A DNA stretch of 6,800 bases from Gammaproteobacteria bacterium (GCA_027484495.1 JAIXSW010000090.1:1-6800); one strand, 5' to 3'; counted from the first letter of the stretch, positions 1 to 6,598 are shown. A program made the numbers and translations. The notes: generated by a model not told the origin, from the sequence alone.

Positions 1-75
1 CACCAAATCCAGTGCCGGCATTTGCTGGTTCAGGATTAATTTCAGCCAGGCTTGCAGGCCCCTGATCTCACTCAT
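1..75 (-). CDS. N-terminal fragment of an unidentified protein, possibly HDOD-domain
   Basis: The first 25 codons are visible before the window ends. The ATG at 75-73 is preceded on the minus strand by a purine-rich GGGGAGAG stretch about 7-8 nt upstream, which supports this start. The peptide begins MSEIRGLQAWLKL and continues to a MPALDLV stretch. An amphipathic helix followed by a 'PAL' motif is how many HDOD signalling proteins begin, but that is resemblance only and 25 residues cannot decide it. The gene is separated from the DUF2288 gene by 143 bp in which I found neither a convincing terminator nor a clear promoter, so whether it is cotranscribed with the glr operon is open. Confidence 0.55.
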   Translation of the reverse strand, partial: MSEIRGLQAWLKLILNQQMPALDLV

Positions 76-218
76 CGCGAACGTCTCTCCCCACACCGAT
101 ACTGCTGATATTGCAGTGTAGTTGGAAATACTACCGACCGGCCATCGCCCCAGTTGGACAGAGCGCAGACACCAGAGGCCTGTTGACCTAAAACCGCATC
201 AGCAAGGCACAATAGCCC

Positions 219-536
219 CTAATGAAGATGTTTGTCCTGCACCAACACCCAGGGCGACACCACCACGGCCCATAATTCGGCGCTCTGCTGATGCCAGTGG
301 CTGGCACGGGCGTCCTCAACGCGTTGCACCTGACCGGCCTGTAACCAGCCTCCTACCAACGCTTTGTCATCAATGGCAAAGGCATAGGCCACTTCGACTA
401 AATCAAGGCCGGCGACCACTTCAATCACCGCGCCGGCGGCATAAAACTTCTGCAATTCATGCCAGTGGATCCGCGCCGTTTCGCCGGTAATTTTGGCCTT
501 GAGGACGGCGGGTTCGGTTTCAAAATTGTCGTGCAT
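219..536 (-). CDS. DUF2288 family protein
   Basis: This is a 105-residue soluble protein with no signal peptide or membrane segment. It matches the DUF2288 family over nearly its whole length. The recognisable features are a TGETARIHWHELQKFYAAG block (about residues 18-36), a LDLVEVAYAFAIDD block (about 44-57), and a C-terminal WAVVVSPWVLVQ stretch (about 89-100). The family has no established biochemical function, and I infer none. The gene lies 35 bp downstream of glrR on the same strand, so it is probably the last gene of that operon. Its Shine-Dalgarno sequence is weak (AGAAAG just before the ATG at 536-534), and a small GTGAT/ATCAC inverted repeat sits in the gap, so translation may be modest or depend on ribosomes leaving glrR. 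No other in-frame start fits the family N-terminus better. The family call is strong; the role is unknown. Confidence 0.88.
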   Translation of the reverse strand: MHDNFETEPAVLKAKITGETARIHWHELQKFYAAGAVIEVVAGLDLVEVAYAFAIDDKALVGGWLQAGQVQRVEDARASHWHQQSAELWAVVVSPWVLVQDKHLH

Positions 537-552
537 CTTTCTGTCTCACTAC

Positions 553-567
553 GTGATTACTTATCAC
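553..567. repeat. Small inverted repeat between glrR and the DUF2288 gene
   Basis: GTGAT and ATCAC arms are separated by 5 nt inside the 35-bp gap. The stem is too short and AT-rich, and has no T-tract, to be an intrinsic terminator. It could be a weak hairpin tuning translation of the downstream gene, or simply chance. Confidence 0.3.
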
Positions 568-571
568 TGCG

Positions 572-1936
572 TTATTCCGGATCGTCGCCTTGCTCGGATA
601 CCTGTGCAGCACTTAATTCATGTTTTTTCAGTAACTTGTGGAAGTCGGTCCGGTTACGGCCGGCCAATTCTGCCGCACGGGTGACATTGCCTTCGGCCAT
701 TTTCAGTACCCGCACCAGATATTGCCGCTCAAACTGGTCACGGGCTTCGCTCAGCGTTGGCCAGAAACTGCGGTTTTGTTCCAGCGCCTGGCTGACCAGT
801 GCCAGGCTGACCACCGGATTGCTGGTCAGTGCCACGCATTGTTCAACCACGTTCACCAGCTGGCGCACGTTACCCGGCCACTGTGCAGTGACCAGTGCCT
901 GCATCGCATCTTCAGAAAAGCGGTTGACCTGCACGCCATGACGTTCTGCGCTTTGCTGCAACACATGGCGCGCCAGCAAGGGGATATCTTCAGCCCGCTC
1001 ACGTAACGTCGGCAGTTGCAGGTTCACCACATTGAGCCGGTAATACAAATCTTCGCGGAAACTCTGTTCCTGCATCGCCTGCTTTAAATCGCGATGGGTG
1101 GCAGAAATCACCCGCACATCAATCGGTATAGACTTGGCACTACCAACCGGCCGAATTTGGCGTTCCTGCAAAGCCCGCAGTAATTTCACCTGCAGCGGCA
1201 ATGGCATATCACCGATTTCGTCGAGAAATAAAGTGCCGCCGTCGGCTTCACGAAATAAGCCGGCATGTTCGGTCACTGCACCGGTAAAGGCGCCTTTGGC
1301 ATGACCAAATAACTCGGATTCCAACAAATGTTCTGGCAAGGCGCCGCAGTTAATCGCGACAAAATTGCGCCGGGCGCGGGGACTGGCCTGGTGGATAGCG
1401 TTCGCCAGCAACTCTTTACCGGTACCGCTGGCGCCGGTGATCAGCACGCTGACATCCCGTTGCGCCACCCGATACGCCTGGTCCAGCACCTGTTCCATCG
1501 TTTTGCTGCGCGTAACAATGGCCTGGCGCCAGCTGTCTTTGCTTGGCACATGGGATTGATTCACCGCTTTTTGCAGAATATCGCGCAGCTCGACGTTGTT
1601 CAGTGGCTTGGTCAGAAAACCAAACACACCGCGCTGTGTTGCGGCGACTGCTTCCGGAATTGAACCATGCGCCGTCATCAACACAACCGGCAGCCCCGGA
1701 CTACGCTTGGCGATTTCATCAAACAGCGCCATACCGTCAAGGCCCGGCATGCGCAAATCACTGAGCACCACATCGACCGGATGTTTTGCCAGCAGCGTCA
1801 GTGCGGTTTCGGCGCAGTCGGCGGAAATGACCTGATAACCTTCACCTTCGAGGCGCAGTGTCATTAGCCTTAGCAGACTCGGGTCATCATCAACCAGCAA
1901 TAAACGGGCATTGTTCCCTGTGTTGGTGCCTGTCAC
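572..1936 (-). CDS. glrR: Sigma54-dependent response regulator GlrR (QseF/YfhA)
   Basis: This 454-residue NtrC-class regulator activates RNA polymerase-sigma54 after phosphorylation by its kinase GlrK. The receiver domain (about 11-125) has the acidic pair D16/D17, phospho-acceptor D60 and K110. The AAA+ domain (about 140-370) shows Walker A GASGTGKE (168-175), the sigma54-contacting GAFTGA loop (215-220), Walker B LFLDE (236-240) and the arginine-finger region FREDLYYRLN (293-302). The C-terminal DNA-binding helix-turn-helix (about 416-440, GNVTRAAELAGRNRTDFHKL) closely resembles the E. coli GlrR tail, which separates it from other NtrC paralogues. The start is GTG at 1936-1934, one base after the qseG stop, with a strong GGAGGT 4 nt upstream; the next ATG is codon 25, inside the receiver domain. 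E. coli GlrR activates glmY; no target is visible here. All catalytic motifs are intact. Confidence 0.93.
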   Translation of the reverse strand: MTGTNTGNNARLLLVDDDPSLLRLMTLRLEGEGYQVISADCAETALTLLAKHPVDVVLSDLRMPGLDGMALFDEIAKRSPGLPVVLMTAHGSIPEAVAATQRGVFGFLTKPLNNVELRDILQKAVNQSHVPSKDSWRQAIVTRSKTMEQVLDQAYRVAQRDVSVLITGASGTGKELLANAIHQASPRARRNFVAINCGALPEHLLESELFGHAKGAFTGAVTEHAGLFREADGGTLFLDEIGDMPLPLQVKLLRALQERQIRPVGSAKSIPIDVRVISATHRDLKQAMQEQSFREDLYYRLNVVNLQLPTLRERAEDIPLLARHVLQQSAERHGVQVNRFSEDAMQALVTAQWPGNVRQLVNVVEQCVALTSNPVVSLALVSQALEQNRSFWPTLSEARDQFERQYLVRVLKMAEGNVTRAAELAGRNRTDFHKLLKKHELSAAQVSEQGDDPE

Positions 1937-1937
1937 G

Positions 1938-2516
1938 TTAACCTCCGCCTGACTGGTTCAGCTTGGCTTCGATTTGGGTCAAGGCCTCAATTTTCTTATG
2001 TAAATCGGCATTTTGCTTTTGCAGTTTATCCAGATTGTCCTGCTGCTGACCATTCAGCCGGCTCAGCGCTTTGACTGCAGATTCTGACTCCAGCAGTTTC
2101 TGGTTAAAGGCGTAGTCCCAGCGCAGCAACGCTGCGAGTCCGGCCGGCAACCGGCTCAGCTGTTCACTGAGCTGATTTTGCGCCCGAAACCGCACGGCAT
2201 AAGGTGTGTCGGGATGAATGCGTAACAGCAGGCTCTGTAACTCGCCCACCGGCGTTTTTTCCAGAGTTTTGGCTACAGCATCGCGCTGCGCACTGTTCAT
2301 CTGCAACACATCGCCGCGATAACTTTGCCAGGCACTCAGTGTCGCTGCGTCATCTAACAACGCCAGCTGCGGCTTCACCGGTGCTGGTTGTTCTTTTGGC
2401 AGTTCCACTACTTTTTCCGGCGCCGGTTTTGGTTTTAAGATCACCGGCAATGGCGCCGGCACACCCTGACAACCGACCAGCAGCAGACTCACCCCAAACA
2501 GGGTCCACTTATTCAT
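1938..2516 (-). CDS. qseG: QseG-like lipoprotein (YfhG family) of the GlrKR system
   Basis: This 192-residue lipoprotein precursor has a signal peptide ending in lipobox LVGC with Cys16 as the lipidated residue. Gln at +2 gives no inner-membrane retention signal, so an outer-membrane location is expected. A Pro/Lys-rich linker (about 20-50) is followed by a helical region (about 55-140) and a predicted coiled coil (about 152-187) rich in Gln, Leu and Lys. In enterobacteria QseG is an outer-membrane lipoprotein that promotes activity of the kinase encoded beside it. Position between kinase and regulator genes, lipobox and helical C-terminus support the same role here; the sequence itself is poorly conserved, and it is shorter than the E. 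coli protein (about 237 residues). The ATG lies 2 bp after the glrK stop, with a GAGGAA Shine-Dalgarno at good spacing. The assignment rests partly on synteny. Confidence 0.82.
   Translation of the reverse strand: MNKWTLFGVSLLLVGCQGVPAPLPVILKPKPAPEKVVELPKEQPAPVKPQLALLDDAATLSAWQSYRGDVLQMNSAQRDAVAKTLEKTPVGELQSLLLRIHPDTPYAVRFRAQNQLSEQLSRLPAGLAALLRWDYAFNQKLLESESAVKALSRLNGQQQDNLDKLQKQNADLHKKIEALTQIEAKLNQSGGG
1941..1946 (-). promoter_or_regulatory. Ribosome binding site of glrR, inside the qseG 3' end
   Basis: The minus strand reads GGAGGT-TAAC-GTG. The Shine-Dalgarno sequence is made by the last two glycine codons of qseG, directly before its TAA stop. It decides in favour of the GTG start of glrR and implies translational coupling between the two genes. 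Confidence 0.8.
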
Positions 2517-2518
2517 AC

Positions 2519-3931
2519 TTATTCCTCAACCATAGGCAGGCGGACACGAATACAGACGTCGGCATAATTCACATCGACAATCTCAGCCATGCCCCCCAAT
2601 AATCGCGCGCAATCGGACACAATCGACAGCCCCAGACCAGAGCCCTGCACCGCGTCAAAACGGGGTGCTTTGCCGCGTTGAAACGGTTCAAACAGCTTGG
2701 CTCTGAGCTCTGCCGGGATTGGCGTACCGTTATTCGCCACATCCAATAACATAAATTTTTCGTGTGGCCGCAAAATCACCCACACCGGGCTGCCCTCGCC
2801 ACCATAGGCCTGCGCGTTATTAATCAGATTATCCAGAATACGCCGAAATAACATCGCGTCGGTATAAATCCGCGGCAGCTGACAGTCCAGCTGGATGAAT
2901 TGCTGGCGCTGTTGCAGTGACAACGCATGATCGGCAAAACAACTGTCCAATAACTGCGTGCTGTCATGCCAGCCAAATTCGGGTTTTGCTTGCTGTAACA
3001 ACCGGTTGTAATCCAGCAATTGTTCCGTCAGCTGACTCAGCCGGTCCGCACTGCCATTGAGCAGAGTCACCACTTCCATCTGCTGCGCGTTCAGCGGGCC
3101 CACCAGCTGTTCACTCAGTAAAGCACAGCCTTCTCTGATACTGGACAACGGTGTTTTTAGTTCATGGGAAGCATGCCGCAGCAGAATCAGCCGCAACGCT
3201 TCCAGCTGCTGCAGCCGTGACGCCAGCCAGCGCAGTTGTTCACCAAGCTCGGTTAACTCGCGTGGCCCGACGACTTGTTCATGCGGAAAGTGATGGCTGG
3301 CCTGACCGATAGATCGGATCATCGTATCCAGCTGTTTGATTGGTGAGGCGATCCGCGCTTGCGCCCACAGCACCAACAACAGGGTCAATACCACCAGCGT
3401 CACCGATTGCCAGGCCAGCTGATTTTGCGCATCCACGACAAAGTTTTGCTGCGTTTGTAGCCGCTGTTCCAGCCGCTGCCAGATCTGCTCGGTCAGCTGC
3501 TGTTGTTGCTGACGCAGCGTCAGCAAGGTTGGTGATAATTCTTCATTACTGGCATGCAGAAAATTCTGCAACAAAGTGGTGACTTGCGCTGCCTGCGCCT
3601 GGCACAGCAGCGGCGCGTCCAGATCCAGACAAACCTGCTGCAGCATCTGCTGATAATTCATTAAATGTGTAGTGGCCAGGGTGCTTAAAGAATCGGTACG
3701 TAAAATACCGAACTGGCGCACTGCCCGTTCGATATCGATCACCAGGTTCTGCATATTCTCGGCACGTTTCACACTGTCGACCGAAGACTCCGCCTCGGCC
3801 ACAGCAAACCGGCTGACATCCGACAAGGCGCTGTTACTCTGCCATAACAATACCGCCAGCGGGATCAACGCCAGGAAAAAACTTAATAAGATAAATTGCC
3901 GCAATGAGGCCGGCTGGATAGGACTTCGCAT
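2519..3931 (-). CDS. glrK: Membrane sensor histidine kinase GlrK (QseE/YfhK)
   Basis: This 470-residue kinase has a first membrane helix (about 12-31), a periplasmic sensor region of about 145 residues, a second membrane helix (about 175-192), a HAMP-like linker (about 192-245), then dimerisation and ATPase domains. The phospho-acceptor is H256 in ASHELKTPLSS. The N box is LDNLINNA (366-373), the F box LFEPF (413-417) and the G2 box GSGLGLSIV (430-438). The G1 box is atypical: ANNGTPIP (399-406) has Asn400 where most kinases have Asp, and Pro404 where many have Gly. The periplasmic part is mostly helical and glutamine-rich, with a QQQQQ run at 141-145. Length and order with qseG and glrR match E. 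coli GlrK (about 475 residues). A modest GGAG lies 8 nt before the ATG. It should autophosphorylate and pass phosphate to D60 of GlrR; its signal here is unknown. Confidence 0.92.
   Translation of the reverse strand: MRSPIQPASLRQFILLSFFLALIPLAVLLWQSNSALSDVSRFAVAEAESSVDSVKRAENMQNLVIDIERAVRQFGILRTDSLSTLATTHLMNYQQMLQQVCLDLDAPLLCQAQAAQVTTLLQNFLHASNEELSPTLLTLRQQQQQLTEQIWQRLEQRLQTQQNFVVDAQNQLAWQSVTLVVLTLLLVLWAQARIASPIKQLDTMIRSIGQASHHFPHEQVVGPRELTELGEQLRWLASRLQQLEALRLILLRHASHELKTPLSSIREGCALLSEQLVGPLNAQQMEVVTLLNGSADRLSQLTEQLLDYNRLLQQAKPEFGWHDSTQLLDSCFADHALSLQQRQQFIQLDCQLPRIYTDAMLFRRILDNLINNAQAYGGEGSPVWVILRPHEKFMLLDVANNGTPIPAELRAKLFEPFQRGKAPRFDAVQGSGLGLSIVSDCARLLGGMAEIVDVNYADVCIRVRLPMVEE
2522..2527 (-). 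promoter_or_regulatory. Ribosome binding site of qseG, inside the glrK 3' end
   Basis: The minus strand reads GAGGAA-TAAGT-ATG. The last two Glu codons of glrK form the Shine-Dalgarno sequence 5 nt before the qseG ATG. This repeats the arrangement seen at the qseG/glrR junction and suggests coupled translation. Confidence 0.7.
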
Positions 3932-3961
3932 GCCGAAGGCTCCGCATCAATCAGGCGCAAC

Positions 3962-3988
3962 AGGCGCCGGTTTGGGACTCTGGCGCCT
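3962..3988. repeat. GGCGCC inverted repeat at the predicted glrK transcription start
   Basis: AGGCGCC (3962-3968) and GGCGCCT (3982-3988) are perfectly complementary arms with a 13-nt spacer; each arm contains the self-complementary GGCGCC. A third related copy, CAGGCGC, lies at 3952-3958, 9 bp from the CAGGCGC at 3961-3967. The right arm directly abuts the predicted -10 box, so the element could be an operator or a 5'-end hairpin of the glrK mRNA. It has no T-tract in either direction and is not a typical terminator. Confidence 0.6.
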
Positions 3989-4017
3989 ATCATAGCGGAT
4001 TTGTATGCGACAACTCA
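3989..4017 (-). promoter_or_regulatory. Putative sigma70-type promoter of the glrK-qseG-glrR operon
   Basis: On the minus strand, TATGAT at 3994-3989 is one base from the -10 consensus. With a 17-nt spacer the -35 would be TGAGTT (4017-4012), a poor match, so activation or an alternative -35 is possible. It lies in the only sizeable gap upstream of glrK (3932-4058). The predicted start site is near 3982, giving a 5' leader of about 50 nt. I found no -24/-12 sigma54 promoter in this gap. Confidence 0.4.
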
Positions 4018-4058
4018 CGGTCAATTCTGTAGTTTTGCCGGCACAACCTCACAACGGC

Positions 4059-4526
4059 TTATTTTAACTGCAGTTCAGCGGCAAATTGCTGTAAAGACAG
4101 CTGTTGTTGTGGGCTGCTTGCCTGAACCGGCTGGCCCGGCGTTTCTGCCCATTGCAGCTGCAACAGACTGGCATCCGGTTGGGCCGGCAGCACCAGCATG
4201 AAATCACCTTTATCACGCACGACAAACTGATGACCTTGTGCCGACCCCGGCAGCATCGGCACCCGGATGATGCGCGGATCATCCATCGACACTTGCTGTA
4301 GCACTTTGCCGTCAGCATTTTTCAGACTGACGGTCACAGCGCCGGTTTGGCTCAGTTGTGTGGTCCTGCGCTGCCCATCAGGGATCTGTACCCGTTGTAT
4401 TTGCTGAATTTCGCTGCCATTGGCATCAAACGCCACTTTAACCACCCAAAACTCAGCTGCGCTTAACGGTGCAGCAACACAGAGATACAGCCCCAGCACT
4501 TTGACGAACTTATTGGATTTGAACAT
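4059..4526 (-). CDS. Small exported protein of unknown function coupled to the M64 peptidase
   Basis: I do not recognise this 155-residue protein. It has a Sec signal peptide: basic start (K3, K6, K9), hydrophobic core (about 10-21) and likely cleavage after Ala23 or Ala24 (LSAA before EFW). Cys16 is not in a lipobox, so it should be a soluble periplasmic or secreted protein. The mature part alternates short hydrophobic strands with turns (about 25-125), suggesting a small beta-sandwich, and ends in a Gln-rich tail (about 130-155). The ATG at 4526-4524 overlaps the last 17 bp of the peptidase gene in another frame, with AGAGGT 8 nt upstream inside that gene, so the two are probably translationally coupled. 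A helper, inhibitor or accessory domain for the peptidase is inference from position only. No terminator is evident after its stop, so readthrough into glrK is possible. Confidence 0.85.
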   Translation of the reverse strand: MFKSNKFVKVLGLYLCVAAPLSAAEFWVVKVAFDANGSEIQQIQRVQIPDGQRRTTQLSQTGAVTVSLKNADGKVLQQVSMDDPRIIRVPMLPGSAQGHQFVVRDKGDFMLVLPAQPDASLLQLQWAETPGQPVQASSPQQQLSLQQFAAELQLK

Positions 4527-6525
4527 TCCATTGAACCTCTTTGCTGACCAGCGCTGGCGCTTTGATTAAACCGCTGATATCGGTGATCACGGCGGTTATC
4601 CGGTAATTCTGTTGTTGGTCCTGACAGCAGCTGATGTCGGTTTTGTTATCAAACTGCGGCATAACCTGACCATTTAGGTACCACTGCACTTTTTGCTGAG
4701 CGCTGCCAACCGACAGCGCAAACGAAAACTGCTGATTCTGGCCACGTGCCTGCACGACTTCTTGCTGTTGCGGCTGACGGCTGTGATACATGCCAATGTT
4801 CTGGTACAGCTGATTGACCCAGGCTTCACCATTCACTTCGCCAATAGGCTGGCCAAGTGCCAGCATAAAACTGTTATTTTTCGGCCGGTAAAAACCTTTG
4901 CTGCTGTAATAACCGCCCTCAAACAAACCAACACCGGCCTGGCCGGGTTGAGTTGGCACTTTGGCCGGATCGCTGAACCAATACCGCCATTTCACCTGAG
5001 TTAAATCAGTCAGTTGAGTGATGTTGGCAAAGCAATTTTCACAATACCCCGGTAAATACAAATGCGCATTGGCGTCGTCGACATATTCATCCGCAAGGCG
5101 GGCAAAGGTATGCCCCAGTTCATGGATAGCGACATCAACCGCGCTTTCATGCAGCGTATAAGTTGAAAGCCGGCCGCCAGCGCCGCCATATTTTGTGCTG
5201 TTGCCAACCACCAGTACAAAATCAAACTGCGGATAGTGCTGCAGAACGTAACTGAACACTTTGCTGTTATTGACACAATACAGCCGGTCTATACCGGCGC
5301 AGCCAAAGTTGCCATCAAATAACGTATCAACGCTGGTATTTGTCGATGGATCGTCAGCGCCGCTTTGTGCAGAGACCGCATCCAGCACGTGCAGGCTCCA
5401 GCCATCACGGTGGGTGCCTATTTCTTTACTGGTGAAAAATATCTGGCTGAATTTAACCGCGGCCTCCCGCAGTTTTTGTTGCTCTGCAGCGGTGAACCCG
5501 TCGCCGACAATGACCAGATTTAACCGGTTGCTTTGTACTGGTCCGACTAAAGTACGCCCCATGTTATTGCTATTCGGGATCGCGAGCAGGACCTTTTGTT
5601 TGTATTGAGTCATGGCACCTTGTGAGTCTGTCGCCTGCAGGATCAACTCGGTTTCGAGCGCCATGGTGCGCGCCAGCACCTGTAACCCTGCACTGGTCGC
5701 ACTCGTATCCAGCCGGAATAACTCAGGTTGCTTGTTACTCAATACAACAGCATCACCATCAACATCTTCAATACTGTACTGCAGCGGGTAACTGCGCCCG
5801 GCATCCAATGGAGCAGGAAGTGCTGTCACCGTTAATATTGGCGCATCATTGACCGGCGCCAGCGTGATCTCTGCCTGAAATGGCACTGCAGCACCTTTGG
5901 CATCAGACACCTGCATTTGCAGCGCGATTTTGCCGTGGAAATTTGCTGTCGGTTTCAGACTGATGGCACCGGCGGGACTGACAGTGACACCAGCATTGGC
6001 GGGCGTGGTACTTTGCAAAGTGAATGTCAGCGGGTCTTGGTCCGCATCAGTCGCCTTGAGCTGAAAATTCACAGCCACATCTTCCTGGCCGGAAAACTGC
6101 TGCAGCTGAGCCACTGGCAGGTCATTGATGTTTTGGATACTGAGCTTTGCAGTGGCAGCGACTGGCGTATTTTTACCGTCGCTGACAGTAAATGAGAAAC
6201 TGGCTTCGCCGGCAAAATCAGCGGTCGGCTGGTATGAAAAGCGGCCATCCGGTTGCAGTGTCACCAGACCTTGCGCCTGACTCTGGCTGGTCAGCTGATA
6301 GCTCATCGCGTCATTGTCAGCATCGCTGGCACTAAGCTGCGCTTGCAGACTGCTGTCTTCGTTCAGTTGGAATGTATTTGTCCCCGGTACAGGCGCAACA
6401 TTTTGTGGTGTCGGCGGTGTAGTGGGCGTGCTGTCTGATCCGCCCCCGCCGCAGGCCGCCAGAATACTCAGACTTAACAGGCAAAATCCAAACTGCCAGC
6501 GCAAGCGGAACGAAGATCGTTGCAT
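4510..6525 (-). CDS. M64-family (IgA-peptidase-like) metallopeptidase lipoprotein with beta-sandwich repeats
   Basis: This 671-residue protein has a lipoprotein signal with lipobox LAAC (Cys25), then a Gly/Ser/Thr/Pro tether (26-48). Gly at +2 gives no inner-membrane retention signal, so it is probably anchored in the outer membrane. Three predicted Ig/cadherin-like modules follow (about 45-133, 134-226, 228-316); the first two share a D-x-D-x-D-P/A-type loop, a 'F-x-Y/L-x-P-T-A-x-F-x-G' strand and a 'VSDxK' turn, and linkers NINDLP and PVNDAP. The catalytic domain (about 322-580) carries HELGHTFARLADEY, with zinc ligands H468 and H472, base E469 and acidic D479/E480, plus the downstream FEGGYYSSKGFYRP block (535-548) typical of M64. 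A C-terminal beta region (about 590-671) ends the protein. C409/C417, C495/C498 and C633/C634 could form disulfides. GGAGGG lies 6 nt before the ATG. The substrate is unknown; IgA cleavage applies only to the founding member. Confidence 0.88.
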   Translation of the reverse strand: MQRSSFRLRWQFGFCLLSLSILAACGGGGSDSTPTTPPTPQNVAPVPGTNTFQLNEDSSLQAQLSASDADNDAMSYQLTSQSQAQGLVTLQPDGRFSYQPTADFAGEASFSFTVSDGKNTPVAATAKLSIQNINDLPVAQLQQFSGQEDVAVNFQLKATDADQDPLTFTLQSTTPANAGVTVSPAGAISLKPTANFHGKIALQMQVSDAKGAAVPFQAEITLAPVNDAPILTVTALPAPLDAGRSYPLQYSIEDVDGDAVVLSNKQPELFRLDTSATSAGLQVLARTMALETELILQATDSQGAMTQYKQKVLLAIPNSNNMGRTLVGPVQSNRLNLVIVGDGFTAAEQQKLREAAVKFSQIFFTSKEIGTHRDGWSLHVLDAVSAQSGADDPSTNTSVDTLFDGNFGCAGIDRLYCVNNSKVFSYVLQHYPQFDFVLVVGNSTKYGGAGGRLSTYTLHESAVDVAIHELGHTFARLADEYVDDANAHLYLPGYCENCFANITQLTDLTQVKWRYWFSDPAKVPTQPGQAGVGLFEGGYYSSKGFYRPKNNSFMLALGQPIGEVNGEAWVNQLYQNIGMYHSRQPQQQEVVQARGQNQQFSFALSVGSAQQKVQWYLNGQVMPQFDNKTDISCCQDQQQNYRITAVITDISGLIKAPALVSKEVQWNVQIQ

Positions 6526-6531
6526 GCAAAA

Positions 6532-6537
6532 CCCTCC
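6532..6537 (-). promoter_or_regulatory. Strong ribosome binding site of the M64 peptidase gene
   Basis: GGAGGG lies 6 nt before the ATG at 6525-6523 on the minus strand. It fixes the start that gives a complete lipoprotein signal peptide. Confidence 0.75.
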
Positions 6538-6570
6538 ATGTCTGTTTCAAAATTGTTATCAGAATAGCCT

Positions 6571-6598
6571 ATCACAGTTCATCGTCGCCCGATCACAG
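6571..6598 (-). repeat. Paired CTGTGAT direct repeats upstream of the peptidase gene
   Basis: On the minus strand the heptamer CTGTGAT occurs at 6598-6592 and again at 6577-6571, with starts exactly 21 bp apart, about two helical turns. They lie 46-73 bp upstream of the peptidase ATG, where a promoter should be. AT-rich sequence with weak -10-like hexamers (TATTCT 6566-6561, GATAAC 6560-6555) follows, but no good -35 matches them, as would fit a promoter needing an activator. The TGTGA core resembles a CRP half-site, but neither copy has the opposite half. Confidence 0.4.

Noticed and set aside
168..218. A terminator after the DUF2288 gene
   Set aside because: Short GGCC/GGC segments are present but give no stable stem followed by a T-run on the minus strand.
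122..490. Open plus-strand frame of 122 codons at the left side
   Set aside because: It is antisense to most of the DUF2288 gene, and its Arg/Pro/His-rich translation looks like a reverse-strand artefact.
459..941. Open plus-strand frame of 160 codons opposite glrR, and further ones at 638-1006 and 1328-1663
   Set aside because: They lie fully or mostly antisense to the strongly supported glrR gene, their translations are rich in Arg, Ser, Cys and His with no domain pattern, and none has a good ribosome binding site. They are by-products of glrR codon usage.
3932..4058. A terminator for the peptidase unit, or a sigma54 promoter for glrK, in this gap
   Set aside because: The only GC-rich pairing near the stop (GCCG with CGGC) is 4 bp with no T-run, and no GG-N10-GC element matching the -24/-12 consensus was found.
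4064..4318. Minus-strand open frames inside the small exported protein gene (4064-4318) and the peptidase gene (5010-5276, 6332-6550)
   Set aside because: They are out-of-frame readings of well-supported genes and have no independent start signals or protein-like composition.
6571..6598. A CRP-binding site at the TGTGA motifs
   Set aside because: Each TGTGA lacks the TCACA partner at the required 6-bp spacing, so they are direct half-site-like repeats rather than a CRP palindrome.
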